Assembly (NCBI RefSeq): GCF_030604785.1 | Contig: NZ_JAUVVF010000005.1 | Coordinates: forward strand, 62,001-126,000 | Reading direction: 5' to 3' | Source of the DNA: Paracoccus sp. (in: a-proteobacteria) | GTDB lineage: Bacteria; Pseudomonadota; Alphaproteobacteria; Rhodobacterales; Rhodobacteraceae | DNA length: 64,000 nucleotides | Made by a program: the position numbers and the translations under genes | Notes under the pieces: model-generated | Databases searched by the model: none | What the model was told of the DNA's origin: nothing | What the model saw: only the letters and a program-made list of their open reading frames with translations | In this document: piece after piece, positions 1 to 9,653 of the stretch | Layout: every line of letters begins with the position of its first letter | Numbering within the stretch: position 1 is the stretch's first letter

Positions 1-2
1 CC

Positions 3-86
3 GTGAACAGGGCGCTGTCGGCCTGGAAGGAGCTGACCGCGCCCCGTCCGGTCGAGCGGACCGGCATTCCGGCGACGGGGGTCTGA
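3..86 (+). CDS. 3' end of an unidentified upstream CDS (partial)
   Basis: Open frame from the left edge (...VNRALSAWKELTAPRPVERTGIPATGV*) ending in TGA at 84-86, directly before the ABC operon; no family recognised. Confidence 0.4.
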   Translation: MNRALSAWKELTAPRPVERTGIPATGV

Positions 87-87
87 G

Positions 88-906
88 TTGGACGCAAGCC
101 CCCTGCCCCGGAACGCCGCCATCGCCCCTGCCGCCCCGGTCATCGAGGCGCGCGGCGTCAGCCTGACCTTCCAGACCGCGGATGGGCCGGTCCATGCCCT
201 CAAGGATGTGGACCTGTCCATCGGGCGCGGCGAATTCGTCAGCTTCATCGGGCCTTCGGGCTGCGGCAAGACGACGTTTCTGCGCAGCATCGCCGCGCTG
301 GAGACGCCGACGGGCGGCACGCTCAGCGTGAACGGGATGGAGCCGGACGCCGCGCGGCGGGCGCGGGCCTATGGCTATGTCTTTCAGGCGCCGGGGCTTT
401 ATCCGTGGCGGACCATCGCCGGGAACATCTCGCTGCCGCTGGAGATCATGGGCTTCTCGCGCGCCGAGCGGGCGGAGCGGATCGCCCGCGTTCTGGATCT
501 GGTCGAGCTGTCGGGCTTTGGCGCCAAGTTCCCTTGGCAGCTGTCGGGGGGCATGCAGCAGCGCGCCAGCATCGCGCGCGCCCTCGCCTTCGACGCCGAC
601 ATCCTGCTGATGGACGAACCCTTCGGCGCGCTGGACGAGATCGTGCGCGACCGCCTGAACGAGGCGCTGCTGGAATTGTGGCGCAAGACCGGCAAGACGA
701 TCGGTTTCGTCACTCATTCGATCCCCGAGGCCGTCTATCTGTCCACCCGCATCGTCGTCATGTCGCCACGTCCGGGCCGGATCACCCGCGTGATCGAAAG
801 CACCCTGCCCGCCGAGCGTCCGCTGGACATCCGCGACACGCCCGAATTCATCGCGCTGGCCCATGAGGTGCGCGAGGGCCTGCGCGAGGGTCATGCCCAT
901 GATTGA
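88..906 (+). CDS. ABC transporter ATP-binding protein (nitrate/sulfonate/pyrimidine-type importer)
   Basis: Walker A GPSGCGKTT, signature LSGGMQQRASIARAL, Walker B ILLMDEPFGALD; ORF begins at TTG. Confidence 0.93.
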   Translation: MDASPLPRNAAIAPAAPVIEARGVSLTFQTADGPVHALKDVDLSIGRGEFVSFIGPSGCGKTTFLRSIAALETPTGGTLSVNGMEPDAARRARAYGYVFQAPGLYPWRTIAGNISLPLEIMGFSRAERAERIARVLDLVELSGFGAKFPWQLSGGMQQRASIARALAFDADILLMDEPFGALDEIVRDRLNEALLELWRKTGKTIGFVTHSIPEAVYLSTRIVVMSPRPGRITRVIESTLPAERPLDIRDTPEFIALAHEVREGLREGHAHD

Positions 907-1789
907 GGCGTGGCGCCGAGCCGGGCGCGGCAATCTGGTGCCGATCCTGACCGTGCTTCTGATCATCATCGGCATCTGGTATCTGGGCGCGATCCGCATG
1001 AACGCGCAATGGGAACGCGATCAGGCCGCCCGTGCGGGCATCGAGCTGAGCCTGCCCGAGCTTGTCTCGCGCACCCTTTCACAGGACCGACCGGTCCTGC
1101 CCGCGCCGCATCAGGTGGCCGAGGGGCTGTGGCAGGGCGTGGCAGGACAGGCCGTCACCTCGCGCCGGTCGCTGGTCTGGCATGGCTGGGTCACGCTGTC
1201 GGCGACGCTGGCGGGATTTGCCATCGGCACGGCGGCGGGGATCGTGCTGGCTATCGGGATCGTGCATAGCCGCGCGATGGACCAGTCGGTCATGCCCTGG
1301 GCCGTGGCCAGCCAGACCGTGCCGATCCTGGCCATCGCGCCGATGGTGATCGTGGTCCTGGCCTCGATCGGGGTGACGGGGCTTCTGCCCAAGGCGATCA
1401 TCGCGGCCTGGCTGTCCTTTTTCCCGGTGTTGGTCGGCATGGTCAAGGGGCTGCGCACGCCCGACGGGATGCAGCTTGACCAGATGCGCAGCTGGAGCGC
1501 GGGCGGAGGCCGGACCTTCTGGCATCTGCGCCTGCCCTCGTCGCTGCCCTATCTCTTTGCCAGCCTCAAGGTGGCCATCGCCGCAGCCCTTGTCGGCACC
1601 ATCGTGGGCGAATTGCCCGCAGGCGCCACGGCGGGGCTGGGCGCTCGGCTTCTGTCGGGCAGCTATTACGGGCAGACGGTGCAGATCTGGTCGGCTTTGT
1701 TCGCCGCCGCGATCCTGGCCGCCACGTTGGTCGCCATCGTCGGCCTGCTGGAACGGGCCACCCTCAAACGCATGGGGCTGGCCCGATGA
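893..1789 (+). CDS. ABC transporter permease (binding-protein-dependent)
   Basis: Hydrophobic, EAA-like loop; overlaps the end of the ATPase gene; ATG at 893 or 899. Confidence 0.9.
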   Translation: MPMIEAWRRAGRGNLVPILTVLLIIIGIWYLGAIRMNAQWERDQAARAGIELSLPELVSRTLSQDRPVLPAPHQVAEGLWQGVAGQAVTSRRSLVWHGWVTLSATLAGFAIGTAAGIVLAIGIVHSRAMDQSVMPWAVASQTVPILAIAPMVIVVLASIGVTGLLPKAIIAAWLSFFPVLVGMVKGLRTPDGMQLDQMRSWSAGGGRTFWHLRLPSSLPYLFASLKVAIAAALVGTIVGELPAGATAGLGARLLSGSYYGQTVQIWSALFAAAILAATLVAIVGLLERATLKRMGLAR

Positions 1790-2619
1790 GCGCGATACCG
1801 ATCCTGGGCGTCTGGCTGGCCGGGCTGGCGCTGAACCTGTGGCTGGCGCGCTTCGACACGCGCGCGACGCGCACCGCCGTCGCGCTGATCTTCGGGGCCA
1901 CGATCATCCTGCTCTGGGAGATGACGGTCCGCATCTATCAGGTGCCGACCGTCATCCTGCCCGCGCCCAGCCTGATCGCGGAAAGCGTCGTTGCGAACCG
2001 CTCAATCCTCTGGGCCGATTTCGTGCAGACGATCCTGAAGGGCGCGCTGTCGGGCTGGGTGATCGGGGCCGCCGCCGCCGTGGCGACCGCCATCGCCATC
2101 GACCGCAGCCCGTTCCTGCAGCGCGGCCTGCTGCCGATCGGCAATTTCGTCTCGGCCCTGCCCATCGTGGGGATCGCGCCGATCCTGGTCATGTGGTTCG
2201 GCTTCGACTGGCAGTCCAAGGCCGCCGTGGTCGTGGTGATGGTCTTCTTCCCGATCCTCGTGAACATGGTCGCGGGCCTCAAGGCGACCGAGCCGATGCA
2301 GCGCGACCTGATGTCCAGCTGGGCCGCGCCCTATTGGCCCGCCTTGTGGAAGCTGCGCCTGCCCGCCGCGATGCCGTTCCTTTTCAACGGCTTGAAGATC
2401 ACGACGACGCTGGCCCTGATCGGCGCCATCGTTGCCGAATTCTTCGGCAGCCCCACGCGCGGCATGGGTTTTCGCATCTCGACGGCGGTCGGGCGGCTGG
2501 ACCTGCCGCTGGTCTGGGCCGAGATTGTCGTGGCGGCCCTGGCGGGGACGCTGTTCTACGGAATTGTCGCGCTGATCGAGAAGAAGGTGACCTTCTGGCA
2601 CCCGTCGCAGCGCGGCTGA
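1786..2619 (+). CDS. ABC transporter permease (second permease)
   Basis: Paralogous to the preceding permease; 4-bp ATGA overlap. Confidence 0.9.
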   Translation: MSAIPILGVWLAGLALNLWLARFDTRATRTAVALIFGATIILLWEMTVRIYQVPTVILPAPSLIAESVVANRSILWADFVQTILKGALSGWVIGAAAAVATAIAIDRSPFLQRGLLPIGNFVSALPIVGIAPILVMWFGFDWQSKAAVVVVMVFFPILVNMVAGLKATEPMQRDLMSSWAAPYWPALWKLRLPAAMPFLFNGLKITTTLALIGAIVAEFFGSPTRGMGFRISTAVGRLDLPLVWAEIVVAALAGTLFYGIVALIEKKVTFWHPSQRG

Positions 2620-2656
2620 CCGGGCCGTCAAGGCCCACCAACAGGAGAGGACGCAG

Positions 2657-3640
2657 ATGAAACGACTGATGATTTCGGCCGCAGGGCTGGCACTCATGGC
2701 GGGCGCGGCGCAGGCAGACGATCTGACGCTGCAACTGAAATGGGTCACGCAGGCCCAGTTCGCGGGCTATTACGTTGCCCTTGATCAGGGCTTCTACGAA
2801 GAAGAGGGCCTGAACGTCACCATCCTGCCCGGCGGCCCGGACATCGCGCCGACGCAGGTTCTGGCCGGTGGCGGGGCCGATGTCATCGTCGAATGGATGC
2901 CCGCAGCCCTGGCCGCGCGCGAACGCGGCCTGCCACTGGTGAACATCGCGCAGCCGTTCAAATCCTCGGGGATGATGCTGACCTGCCTCAAGGAAAGCGG
3001 CATCGAGAATCCCGAGACCGATTTTGCGGGCAAGACGCTCGGCGTCTGGTTCTCGGGCAACGAATACCCGTTCCTGTCCTGGATGAACACGCTTGGCCTC
3101 TCGACCGAGGGCGGGGCCGATGGCGTGACGGTGCTGAAACAGGGCTTCAACGTCGATCCGCTGCTGCAGAAGCAGGCCGCCTGCATCAGCACGATGACCT
3201 ATAACGAATACTGGCAGGTGATCGATGCGGGCATCGCCCCCGAGGATCTGGTGACCTTCAAATACGAGGATCAGGGCGTCGCCACGCTGGAGGACGGGCT
3301 TTACGTCCTGGAACCCGCTCTGTCCGACGAAGAGATGGTGGACAAGCTGGCGCGCTTTGTCCGGGCCAGCATGAGGGGCTGGGAATTCGCCGCCGCCAAT
3401 CCCGAACAGGCCGCCGAGATCGTGCTGGAGAACGACGAGACCGGCGCCCAGACACTGGAGCATCAGACCCGCATGATGGGCGAGATCGCCAAGCTGCTGG
3501 AAGGCTCGAACGGCACGCTGGATCAGGCCGATTACCAGCGCACGGTCGATACGCTGCTGGCGGGCGGCTCGGACCCGGTCATCTCGGCCGCGCCCGAAGG
3601 CGCCTTCACCACCGCCGTCACCGACCGCGCCTTCCAGTAA
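2657..3640 (+). CDS. ABC transporter substrate-binding protein, NMT1/THI5-like
   Basis: Signal peptide MKRLMISAAGLALMAGAAQA; LQLKWVTQAQFAGYYVALDQGFYEEEGL is typical of THI5/NMT1-type SBPs. Confidence 0.9.
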   Translation: MKRLMISAAGLALMAGAAQADDLTLQLKWVTQAQFAGYYVALDQGFYEEEGLNVTILPGGPDIAPTQVLAGGGADVIVEWMPAALAARERGLPLVNIAQPFKSSGMMLTCLKESGIENPETDFAGKTLGVWFSGNEYPFLSWMNTLGLSTEGGADGVTVLKQGFNVDPLLQKQAACISTMTYNEYWQVIDAGIAPEDLVTFKYEDQGVATLEDGLYVLEPALSDEEMVDKLARFVRASMRGWEFAAANPEQAAEIVLENDETGAQTLEHQTRMMGEIAKLLEGSNGTLDQADYQRTVDTLLAGGSDPVISAAPEGAFTTAVTDRAFQ

Positions 3641-3663
3641 GGCCGCATCGGCGCGAAAGAACA

Positions 3664-3690
3664 GGGCCGCCCCGTAGGGCGGCCCTTTTT
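3664..3690 (+). terminator. Rho-independent terminator of the ABC operon
   Basis: GGGCCGCCC-CGTA-GGGCGGCCC followed by TTTTT: perfect 9-bp stem and T-run, 24 nt after the SBP stop. Confidence 0.9.
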
Positions 3691-3711
3691 CGATCCCCGG
3701 ATCGCGCGGCC

Positions 3712-6700
3712 CTATTCGGCGGGCTGAACCGCGCCGCGCCGGGACTGCCGGCGCGCCTCGGCCCGTGCCGCGCGGCGCAGGCGCCGCCGCCCGTCCCAGG
3801 CCAGCAGCGTCGGCGTCAGCAGCAGCGTCACCGCCGTCGCCACGACCAGACCGCCCGCGATCCCCGTCGAAAGCTGGATCCAGAACTGCCCCGAAGGCGC
3901 CCCGAAATACAGGTCGCGCCCCGCGAAGTCGATCGTCATGCCCAGCACCATCGGCATCAGGCCGATCACCGTCGTCGTCGCGGTCAGGATCACCGGGCGG
4001 AAACGCTCGGCGGCGGCGCGACGGGCGGCGCGGTCCGGGTCCAGCCCGTTGCCGCGATGCTCGTTATAGGCGTCGATCAGGACGATGTTGTTGTTCACCA
4101 CCACCCCGGCCAAAGCCATGATGCCGATGCCGCTCATCACGATCGAGAAGGGCTCCTGCCGGATCATCAGGCCCAGGAACACGCCAGCGATGGAAAAGAT
4201 GATCGCGGTCAGGATCAGGAAAGCCTGATAGAAGCTGTTCATCTGGATCAACAGGATCGTGAACATCAGGAACAGGGCCACGAAGAAGGCGCCGACAAGG
4301 AAGGTCATCGCCTCCTGCTGGTCCTCGATCTCGCCGCCGTAATTGACCTCGACCGTCTCGGGCAGATCAAGCGCCGCGATGGCCGCGCCGATGCGCTGCA
4401 ACTCGACCGCCAGCGTCGTGCCGGGCGCCAGATCGGCGCTCAGCGTCTGGGTCTCGCGGGCGCCCACGCGGGTGATGGCGGCGGGCGCGGGTGCGGGGAT
4501 GATCTGCACCACGTTCGAGATCGGCACCTGCCCCGAGGCGACGTTCACCCGCAGATTGGCGAGGTTCTCGAAATTGCGCTGCTCGGGCGGGTAGCGCAGG
4601 GTGATGTCCACCTCGTCATCGGCGAAATCGGGCAGATAGGTGCCCAGGCTCACGCCGTTGGTCAGCAGCCGCACGGCGGTACCGATCGTGTCCATGTCCA
4701 CCCCGTAGCGCGCCGATTCCTCTCGGTCCACGACCAGTCGGATCTCGGGATTGGGGCGCGGCGTGTCATTGGCGATGTCGACGAAGGTGCCCGCCTCGAT
4801 CATCAGCTGCTCGATCGCCTCGGCGGCGGCCTGCAAGGTCGCGCGGTCCCGGGCCGAGACCTCGATCTGCACCGGGCGCGAAGCCCCCGGCCCGGCCGAG
4901 GCGGCCTCGACCTGGATGCCCAGCCCCGGCAGGCTTTCGGTCAGCGCGCGCATCTCGTCGATGATCTCGCCCGAGCGGCGGCGGGTCTGCCAATCCGTGA
5001 ACTCGACCTGGATCTGCCCGATCACGTCCGAGGACATGTTGCCCCGCACCCGTTCCTCGACCGATCCGATGGTGCGGGAATAGACGCTGTCGATCCCCTC
5101 CAGCCCGATCAGGCGGCGCTCGACCAGCTGCACAAGCTGGTCTGCCTCCTGCACCGCGAGGTTGCCGTTCGCGGTGATCTGGACCTGCGCCCGTTCGGCA
5201 TCGGTCGCGGGGAAGAAATCCACCCCCCGGCCCAGCAGCGAATAGGCGTAGAACACCGCCAGCAGCCCCAGGATCGCCAGCCCGAGCGAGGTGCCCGGCC
5301 GCGCGATGGTCCAGCCCGAGAAGCGGTTCATCACCGACGGCACCTCGGCCTCGTCCGGGGCCAGATTGCCGTCGCCGCCCCCGCCCAGCACCGTCCCCGC
5401 CACCGGCACGAAGATCAGCGCCATCGCCAGCGACATCAGCAGCGTCGCGATCATCGTCGCGGGCAGGTAGAACATGAACTGCCCCGCCAGGCCCGGCCAG
5501 AACAGCAGCGGGAAGAACACCGCCAGCGTCGTCGCGGTCGAGGCCGTGATCGGCCAGGCCATGCGCTGCGCGGCCATGAGGAAGGCGTCGAACTTGTTGT
5601 GGCCCTTGGCGATCAGCCGCTCGCCCAGTTCGACCACCACGATGGCGCCGTCGACCAGCATCCCCACGACAAGGATCAGCGCGAACAGCACGATCACGTT
5701 CAGCGTGAAGCCAAGCGCCCAGATCACGAGAATGCCGCCGAGGAAAGAGCCCGGGATTGCAACCGCCACCAGAAGCGAGGCGCGCGTGCCCAGAAACAGC
5801 ACCGTGACAAGCATCACCAGCACCACGGCGGCGATGACGTTGTTCTGCAGATCCGACAGCAGGTCGCGCATCTCGACGGACTGGTCGTTCATGAAATCGA
5901 CCTGAACCTGACCCGGCCAGCCCGAAATCGTCCGGTTCACCTCGGCGCGCACGGCCTCGACCGTGTCGATCACGTTGGCGCCCGCGGATTTCCGCACGTC
6001 GATGGCCAGGGCGGGCTGGCCGTCGATGCGGGCATAGCTGACAGGGTCCTTGAAGGTCTGGCGCACCTCGGCCACGTCCTGCACCCGCAGGACGGTCGGG
6101 CCGTTGACCAGAACCGGGATCGACATGATTTCGTCCAGCCGCACGACCGTGCCGGGGATCGACACGCCCAGCCGCCCCGCGCCGGTATCGAAACTGCCCA
6201 CCGCGATCAGCTGGTTGTTGGCCTGCACCGCCTGCGACAGCTGCCCGGGCGAGATGCCGTAGGTCTCCATCGCAAGGGGGTCGATCAGAACCTCAAGCTG
6301 GTCCTCGCGGTCACCGGTCAGGTCGGCCTGAAGCACGCCGCTGACCGTCTCGATCCGGTCGGCCAGCTGGCGGCCCAGACGGATCAGCTCCCGCTCGGGG
6401 ACATGGCCCGACAGCGCGACCGTCAGGATCGGGAACATCGACATGTCGATCTCGCGCACGAAGGGGCCGTCCGCGCCCTGCGGGATGTCGGGACCGGCAT
6501 CGTCCACCGCATCCTTGACCGATTGCAGCGCCGTGTCCTGATCGAAGCCGGGCCGGAATTCCAGCTGGACCGAGGCGAAGCCCTCGCTGGCCTTGGTGGT
6601 CATGCGCCGCAGCCCCTCCAGCGCGTTGACCTGCCGTTCGATCGGCTCGGCCAGCAGCTTGGCGGCATCCTCGGCGCTGACGCCGCTATAGGTGACGTTC

Positions 6701-6843
6701 ACGATGAAGATCGGGATGTCGACCTCGGGCATCGATTCCTTCGGGATCGACACATAGGCGTAGAAGCCCGACAGAAGCAGCGCGAACATCACCAGGACGA
6801 TGGTCCGCGAACGCGAGAAGGCTGCCGCGATCATCCCGTTCAT
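3712..6843 (-). CDS. Efflux RND transporter permease subunit
   Basis: 1043 aa AcrB/MexF-like permease; adjacent to an adaptor gene. Confidence 0.96.
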   Translation of the reverse strand: MNGMIAAAFSRSRTIVLVMFALLLSGFYAYVSIPKESMPEVDIPIFIVNVTYSGVSAEDAAKLLAEPIERQVNALEGLRRMTTKASEGFASVQLEFRPGFDQDTALQSVKDAVDDAGPDIPQGADGPFVREIDMSMFPILTVALSGHVPERELIRLGRQLADRIETVSGVLQADLTGDREDQLEVLIDPLAMETYGISPGQLSQAVQANNQLIAVGSFDTGAGRLGVSIPGTVVRLDEIMSIPVLVNGPTVLRVQDVAEVRQTFKDPVSYARIDGQPALAIDVRKSAGANVIDTVEAVRAEVNRTISGWPGQVQVDFMNDQSVEMRDLLSDLQNNVIAAVVLVMLVTVLFLGTRASLLVAVAIPGSFLGGILVIWALGFTLNVIVLFALILVVGMLVDGAIVVVELGERLIAKGHNKFDAFLMAAQRMAWPITASTATTLAVFFPLLFWPGLAGQFMFYLPATMIATLLMSLAMALIFVPVAGTVLGGGGDGNLAPDEAEVPSVMNRFSGWTIARPGTSLGLAILGLLAVFYAYSLLGRGVDFFPATDAERAQVQITANGNLAVQEADQLVQLVERRLIGLEGIDSVYSRTIGSVEERVRGNMSSDVIGQIQVEFTDWQTRRRSGEIIDEMRALTESLPGLGIQVEAASAGPGASRPVQIEVSARDRATLQAAAEAIEQLMIEAGTFVDIANDTPRPNPEIRLVVDREESARYGVDMDTIGTAVRLLTNGVSLGTYLPDFADDEVDITLRYPPEQRNFENLANLRVNVASGQVPISNVVQIIPAPAPAAITRVGARETQTLSADLAPGTTLAVELQRIGAAIAALDLPETVEVNYGGEIEDQQEAMTFLVGAFFVALFLMFTILLIQMNSFYQAFLILTAIIFSIAGVFLGLMIRQEPFSIVMSGIGIMALAGVVVNNNIVLIDAYNEHRGNGLDPDRAARRAAAERFRPVILTATTTVIGLMPMVLGMTIDFAGRDLYFGAPSGQFWIQLSTGIAGGLVVATAVTLLLTPTLLAWDGRRRLRRAARAEARRQSRRGAVQPAE

Positions 6844-6853
6844 GGCTGCCCCC

Positions 6854-8068
6854 TCAATTCTCGGCCGACGGCGCCGGCGCGTCGGGATCCGCGGCCCCGA
6901 TCAGCGCCGCCGCCGCTTCGGCCTCGGCCGAATCCGGGTCGGCGGCCGCCGGTCCGGGCGCCGGCGCTTCGGTGCCGCCGCCCAGCACGCTGCGGAATTC
7001 CTCGGGCGTCTCGGACACAAGCGCCCGCTGGCCGTCATTCAGCGCCCCCTGCGAGATGGTCACGATCTGCACCTCGTCGGGCAGGCCGGTGGCCCAGATC
7101 GCCTCGGCGCGGGCCTGAACGATGTCGATGGGCGCGAAACGCAGCGTCTCGCCATCGGGCTCGACGATCATCACGCCGATCCGCCCGGCATCGTCCAGCC
7201 GCACAAGCGCGGGCGAAATGCGATGCGCGACCTGTTCGGCCAGGGACAGCGCGATCTCGGCCGACAGGCCCGCCGGAACGGCGCTGTCGGGGTTCGGGAT
7301 CTCGATCTCGACGCGGAAGGTGCGGGTTTCGGGCGTGGCCACGGGCGAGATGAAGCTCACCCGCCCCTCGGCCTCGCGCCCGCCCTGAAAGGCGACCTCC
7401 GCCCGCTGGCCAAGCGAGACCGAGGTGATCTCGTTCTGGCGCACCTCGATCTGGGCAATCAGCGGATCGTTGTTCACGATCTCAAGCACCTCGCCGCCCG
7501 ATTGCACGAAGCTGCCCACCTCGGCCAGCACATTGCTTACCGTGCCGGTGATCGGCGCGCGAAGCCGCGTATTGTCCAGTTCCAGCTCGGCCGCGCGCAG
7601 CCCCGCCCGCGCGGCCTCCAACGCGGCAAAGCGCGATTGCAGCTCGGCCTCGGATGTCACGCCGCGCTCGCGCAATTGCCGCGCGGCCTCGTGATCGCGC
7701 TCGGCCGAGCGCAGTTCCGCCTCGGCCCGCGCCACGCCCGCCTGCCGGTCATCGGCCGACAGCCGCGCGATCTGGGCGCCCTGCTCGACCGCATCGCCCT
7801 GGCGCACGACCTCCTCGACGATGCCCGCCGTCCGCGCGCGCAGGATCGAGGTCTGGTTCGGCACGATATTGCCATACAGAACCACGCGCGGCTGGATGCG
7901 TTCGGCCGTGCTGAGATGGGCCGCGACATTGGGCAGCGGCGGCTCGACGCGGGCGGGCTGTTCGGGCGGCGTGCGGTTCAGCATGCCCCCGCCGATCCAG
8001 ACGACCAGCAGGGCAAGGATCGCCAGAAAGACCAGCGTGGACGACGATTTCAATCGCGACATTGGCAA
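6854..8068 (-). CDS. Efflux RND transporter periplasmic adaptor subunit
   Basis: HlyD/MexE-like: N-terminal TM, lipoyl-type repeats, coiled coil; upstream of the RND permease. Confidence 0.94.
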   Translation of the reverse strand: MPMSRLKSSSTLVFLAILALLVVWIGGGMLNRTPPEQPARVEPPLPNVAAHLSTAERIQPRVVLYGNIVPNQTSILRARTAGIVEEVVRQGDAVEQGAQIARLSADDRQAGVARAEAELRSAERDHEAARQLRERGVTSEAELQSRFAALEAARAGLRAAELELDNTRLRAPITGTVSNVLAEVGSFVQSGGEVLEIVNNDPLIAQIEVRQNEITSVSLGQRAEVAFQGGREAEGRVSFISPVATPETRTFRVEIEIPNPDSAVPAGLSAEIALSLAEQVAHRISPALVRLDDAGRIGVMIVEPDGETLRFAPIDIVQARAEAIWATGLPDEVQIVTISQGALNDGQRALVSETPEEFRSVLGGGTEAPAPGPAAADPDSAEAEAAAALIGAADPDAPAPSAEN

Positions 8069-8250
8069 ACACTCAGGCTCGAGGCACGATGGCCGTTGGA
8101 CAGGCGCAACCGCCCCAAGAAATGGCTGCCGGACCGGGCAAGCAACAGATGGACAGCCGCAGGGGCAAGGTCAACCGCCGGAACCAGAAACGCGGCTCCG
8201 CCGACGGATCATGCTTCACGATTGCTTGTTCATGCCCGATCTGCCGGCGA

Positions 8251-8325
8251 TGGTGGCCCGTGAGAGATTCGAACTCCCGACCGGCCCGGTGTAAACGGGA
8301 CGCTCTACCACTGAGCTAACGGGCC
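8251..8325 (-). tRNA. tRNA-Val (anticodon TAC), CCA encoded
   Basis: Reverse strand GGCCCGT...loop TTTACAC...GTTCGAAT...ACGGGCC-A-CCA; 7-bp acceptor stem and T-arm pair. Confidence 0.95.
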
Positions 8326-8378
8326 ATCCGCAGCCGCGCGCATCGAACCCCAAAGTGCGGCGAATGGCAAGCCCGCGA

Positions 8379-8951
8379 TCAGCCGCAATCCTCGGGATGG
8401 CGCAGCACCTGCGGCACGCCGCCCCGCAGCGCCAGGACCCGGCCCTGATCGACCGGCGCCTCGTGCAGGCGCGACCGCCCCGCTCCCGTGACCAGTGCCC
8501 AGATCATCCGCAGCGTGATCCCGTGGCTGACAATCAGGACAGGCCCCGTCAGGCGCGCCAGAAAGCCCGCCATCCGCGTCTCCAGCGCGGCCAGCCCCTC
8601 GCCGCCGGGCAGCGCGTCATACCAGCCCAGATCGCCCGCCCCGAACAGGCCGGGTCGTTCGCGTTCCAGATCGGCCATCAGCCGGCCGGCGGCCGTTCCC
8701 AGCCCGATCTCGCGCAAGGCGGGATCACAGGTGAAGCCGTCCGGAAAGACGATCCGAGCGGTCGCCACGGCCCGCCCCTGCGGACTGGCCAGATGCAGCC
8801 CCGGCAGGCCCGCGACCAGCGCCGCCTGCCAGTCTGCCTGCCGCTGGCCGCGCGGCGTCAGGGGCGAATCATGGGCGCCCTGCAGACGGCCCTCGGCGTT
8901 CCAGACGGTCTCGCCATGGCGCATCAGCCACAGATCGGGAAAGGCGCTCAC
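8379..8951 (-). CDS. Histidine phosphatase family protein
   Basis: LWLMRHGETVWNAEGRLQG motif (RHGE) and catalytic SHG. Confidence 0.92.
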   Translation of the reverse strand: MSAFPDLWLMRHGETVWNAEGRLQGAHDSPLTPRGQRQADWQAALVAGLPGLHLASPQGRAVATARIVFPDGFTCDPALREIGLGTAAGRLMADLERERPGLFGAGDLGWYDALPGGEGLAALETRMAGFLARLTGPVLIVSHGITLRMIWALVTGAGRSRLHEAPVDQGRVLALRGGVPQVLRHPEDCG

Positions 8952-8983
8952 ATCGGGCCCGGCGCGTGACGGAATGGGGGGAT

Positions 8984-9057
8984 TGGAGCGGGTGAAGGGA
9001 ATCGAACCCTCGTCGTAAGCTTGGGAAGCTTCTGCTCTACCATTGAGCTACACCCGC
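8984..9057 (-). tRNA. tRNA-Gly (anticodon CCC), CCA encoded
   Basis: Reverse strand GCGGGTG TAGCTCAATGGTAGAGC...TTCCCAA...GGTTCGATTCC...CACCCGC T CCA. Confidence 0.95.
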
Positions 9058-9099
9058 GAACATGATCCGCGTAACCCAAGGCCCGCGCAGCGTCAAGCC

Positions 9100-9522
9100 T
9101 CAGCGCAGCCCCATCTCGGCCAGGGCTGCGGCCACGGCGGGCGGCAGCGGCGTCTCGGCCTCGCGCGAGGCGGGAAGGTCCGGCGGCGCATCCTTGGCCT
9201 CCAGATAGCGCCAGCCCTGGAACGGCCGGCGCGGCACGGCAGCGACCGGCACCAGCGCGCGGTCCAGAACCAGCCCGCAGCGGCGCACGCCGTCGCCGCC
9301 CTCGACCGGCTCCAGCGCCAAGATGCGCTGGCGGGCCAGCATCACGCCCTTGAACACCCAGTAGATAGAGCCGCCCTCAAGCAGCTCGGCATCGCGCTTG
9401 GGCCACATCCGGGTGACGTGGCGCGCGGGTGCGCGGCCGAAATGGCTGGCCTGCCATGCGGCCAGATCACCGGGGCCCTCGGCCCCGACACACAGCTTCA
9501 TCAGATGCAGTTTCGCGCTCAT
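9100..9522 (-). CDS. DUF1489 family protein
   Basis: MSAKLHLMKLCVGAEGPGDLAAWQ...RHVTRMWPKR...GSIYWVFKGVMLARQRI; start moved in from the ORF-track start. Confidence 0.85.
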   Translation of the reverse strand: MSAKLHLMKLCVGAEGPGDLAAWQASHFGRAPARHVTRMWPKRDAELLEGGSIYWVFKGVMLARQRILALEPVEGGDGVRRCGLVLDRALVPVAAVPRRPFQGWRYLEAKDAPPDLPASREAETPLPPAVAAALAEMGLR

Positions 9523-9653
9523 GCCCGACAGGTAATGCCCCCGCCTGCGACACTCAAGCGGCAAGCCCGCGCCGTGGCGCCGCAGGAATACGAAACGGGG
9601 CCGCACCAGTTGATGCGACCCCGTCCGTCATTCAGCCGCGCAGGCGGCGGGGA

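Noticed and set aside
4057-7353. 1098-aa plus-strand ORF
   Set aside because: Antisense to the RND permease; translation is His/Arg/Asp/Gln-rich, the usual shadow frame of a high-GC gene, with no family motif.
8251-9057. tRNA-associated integrated island
   Set aside because: No integrase, direct repeat of a tRNA 3' end or compositional change near either tRNA; neighbours are ordinary chromosomal genes.
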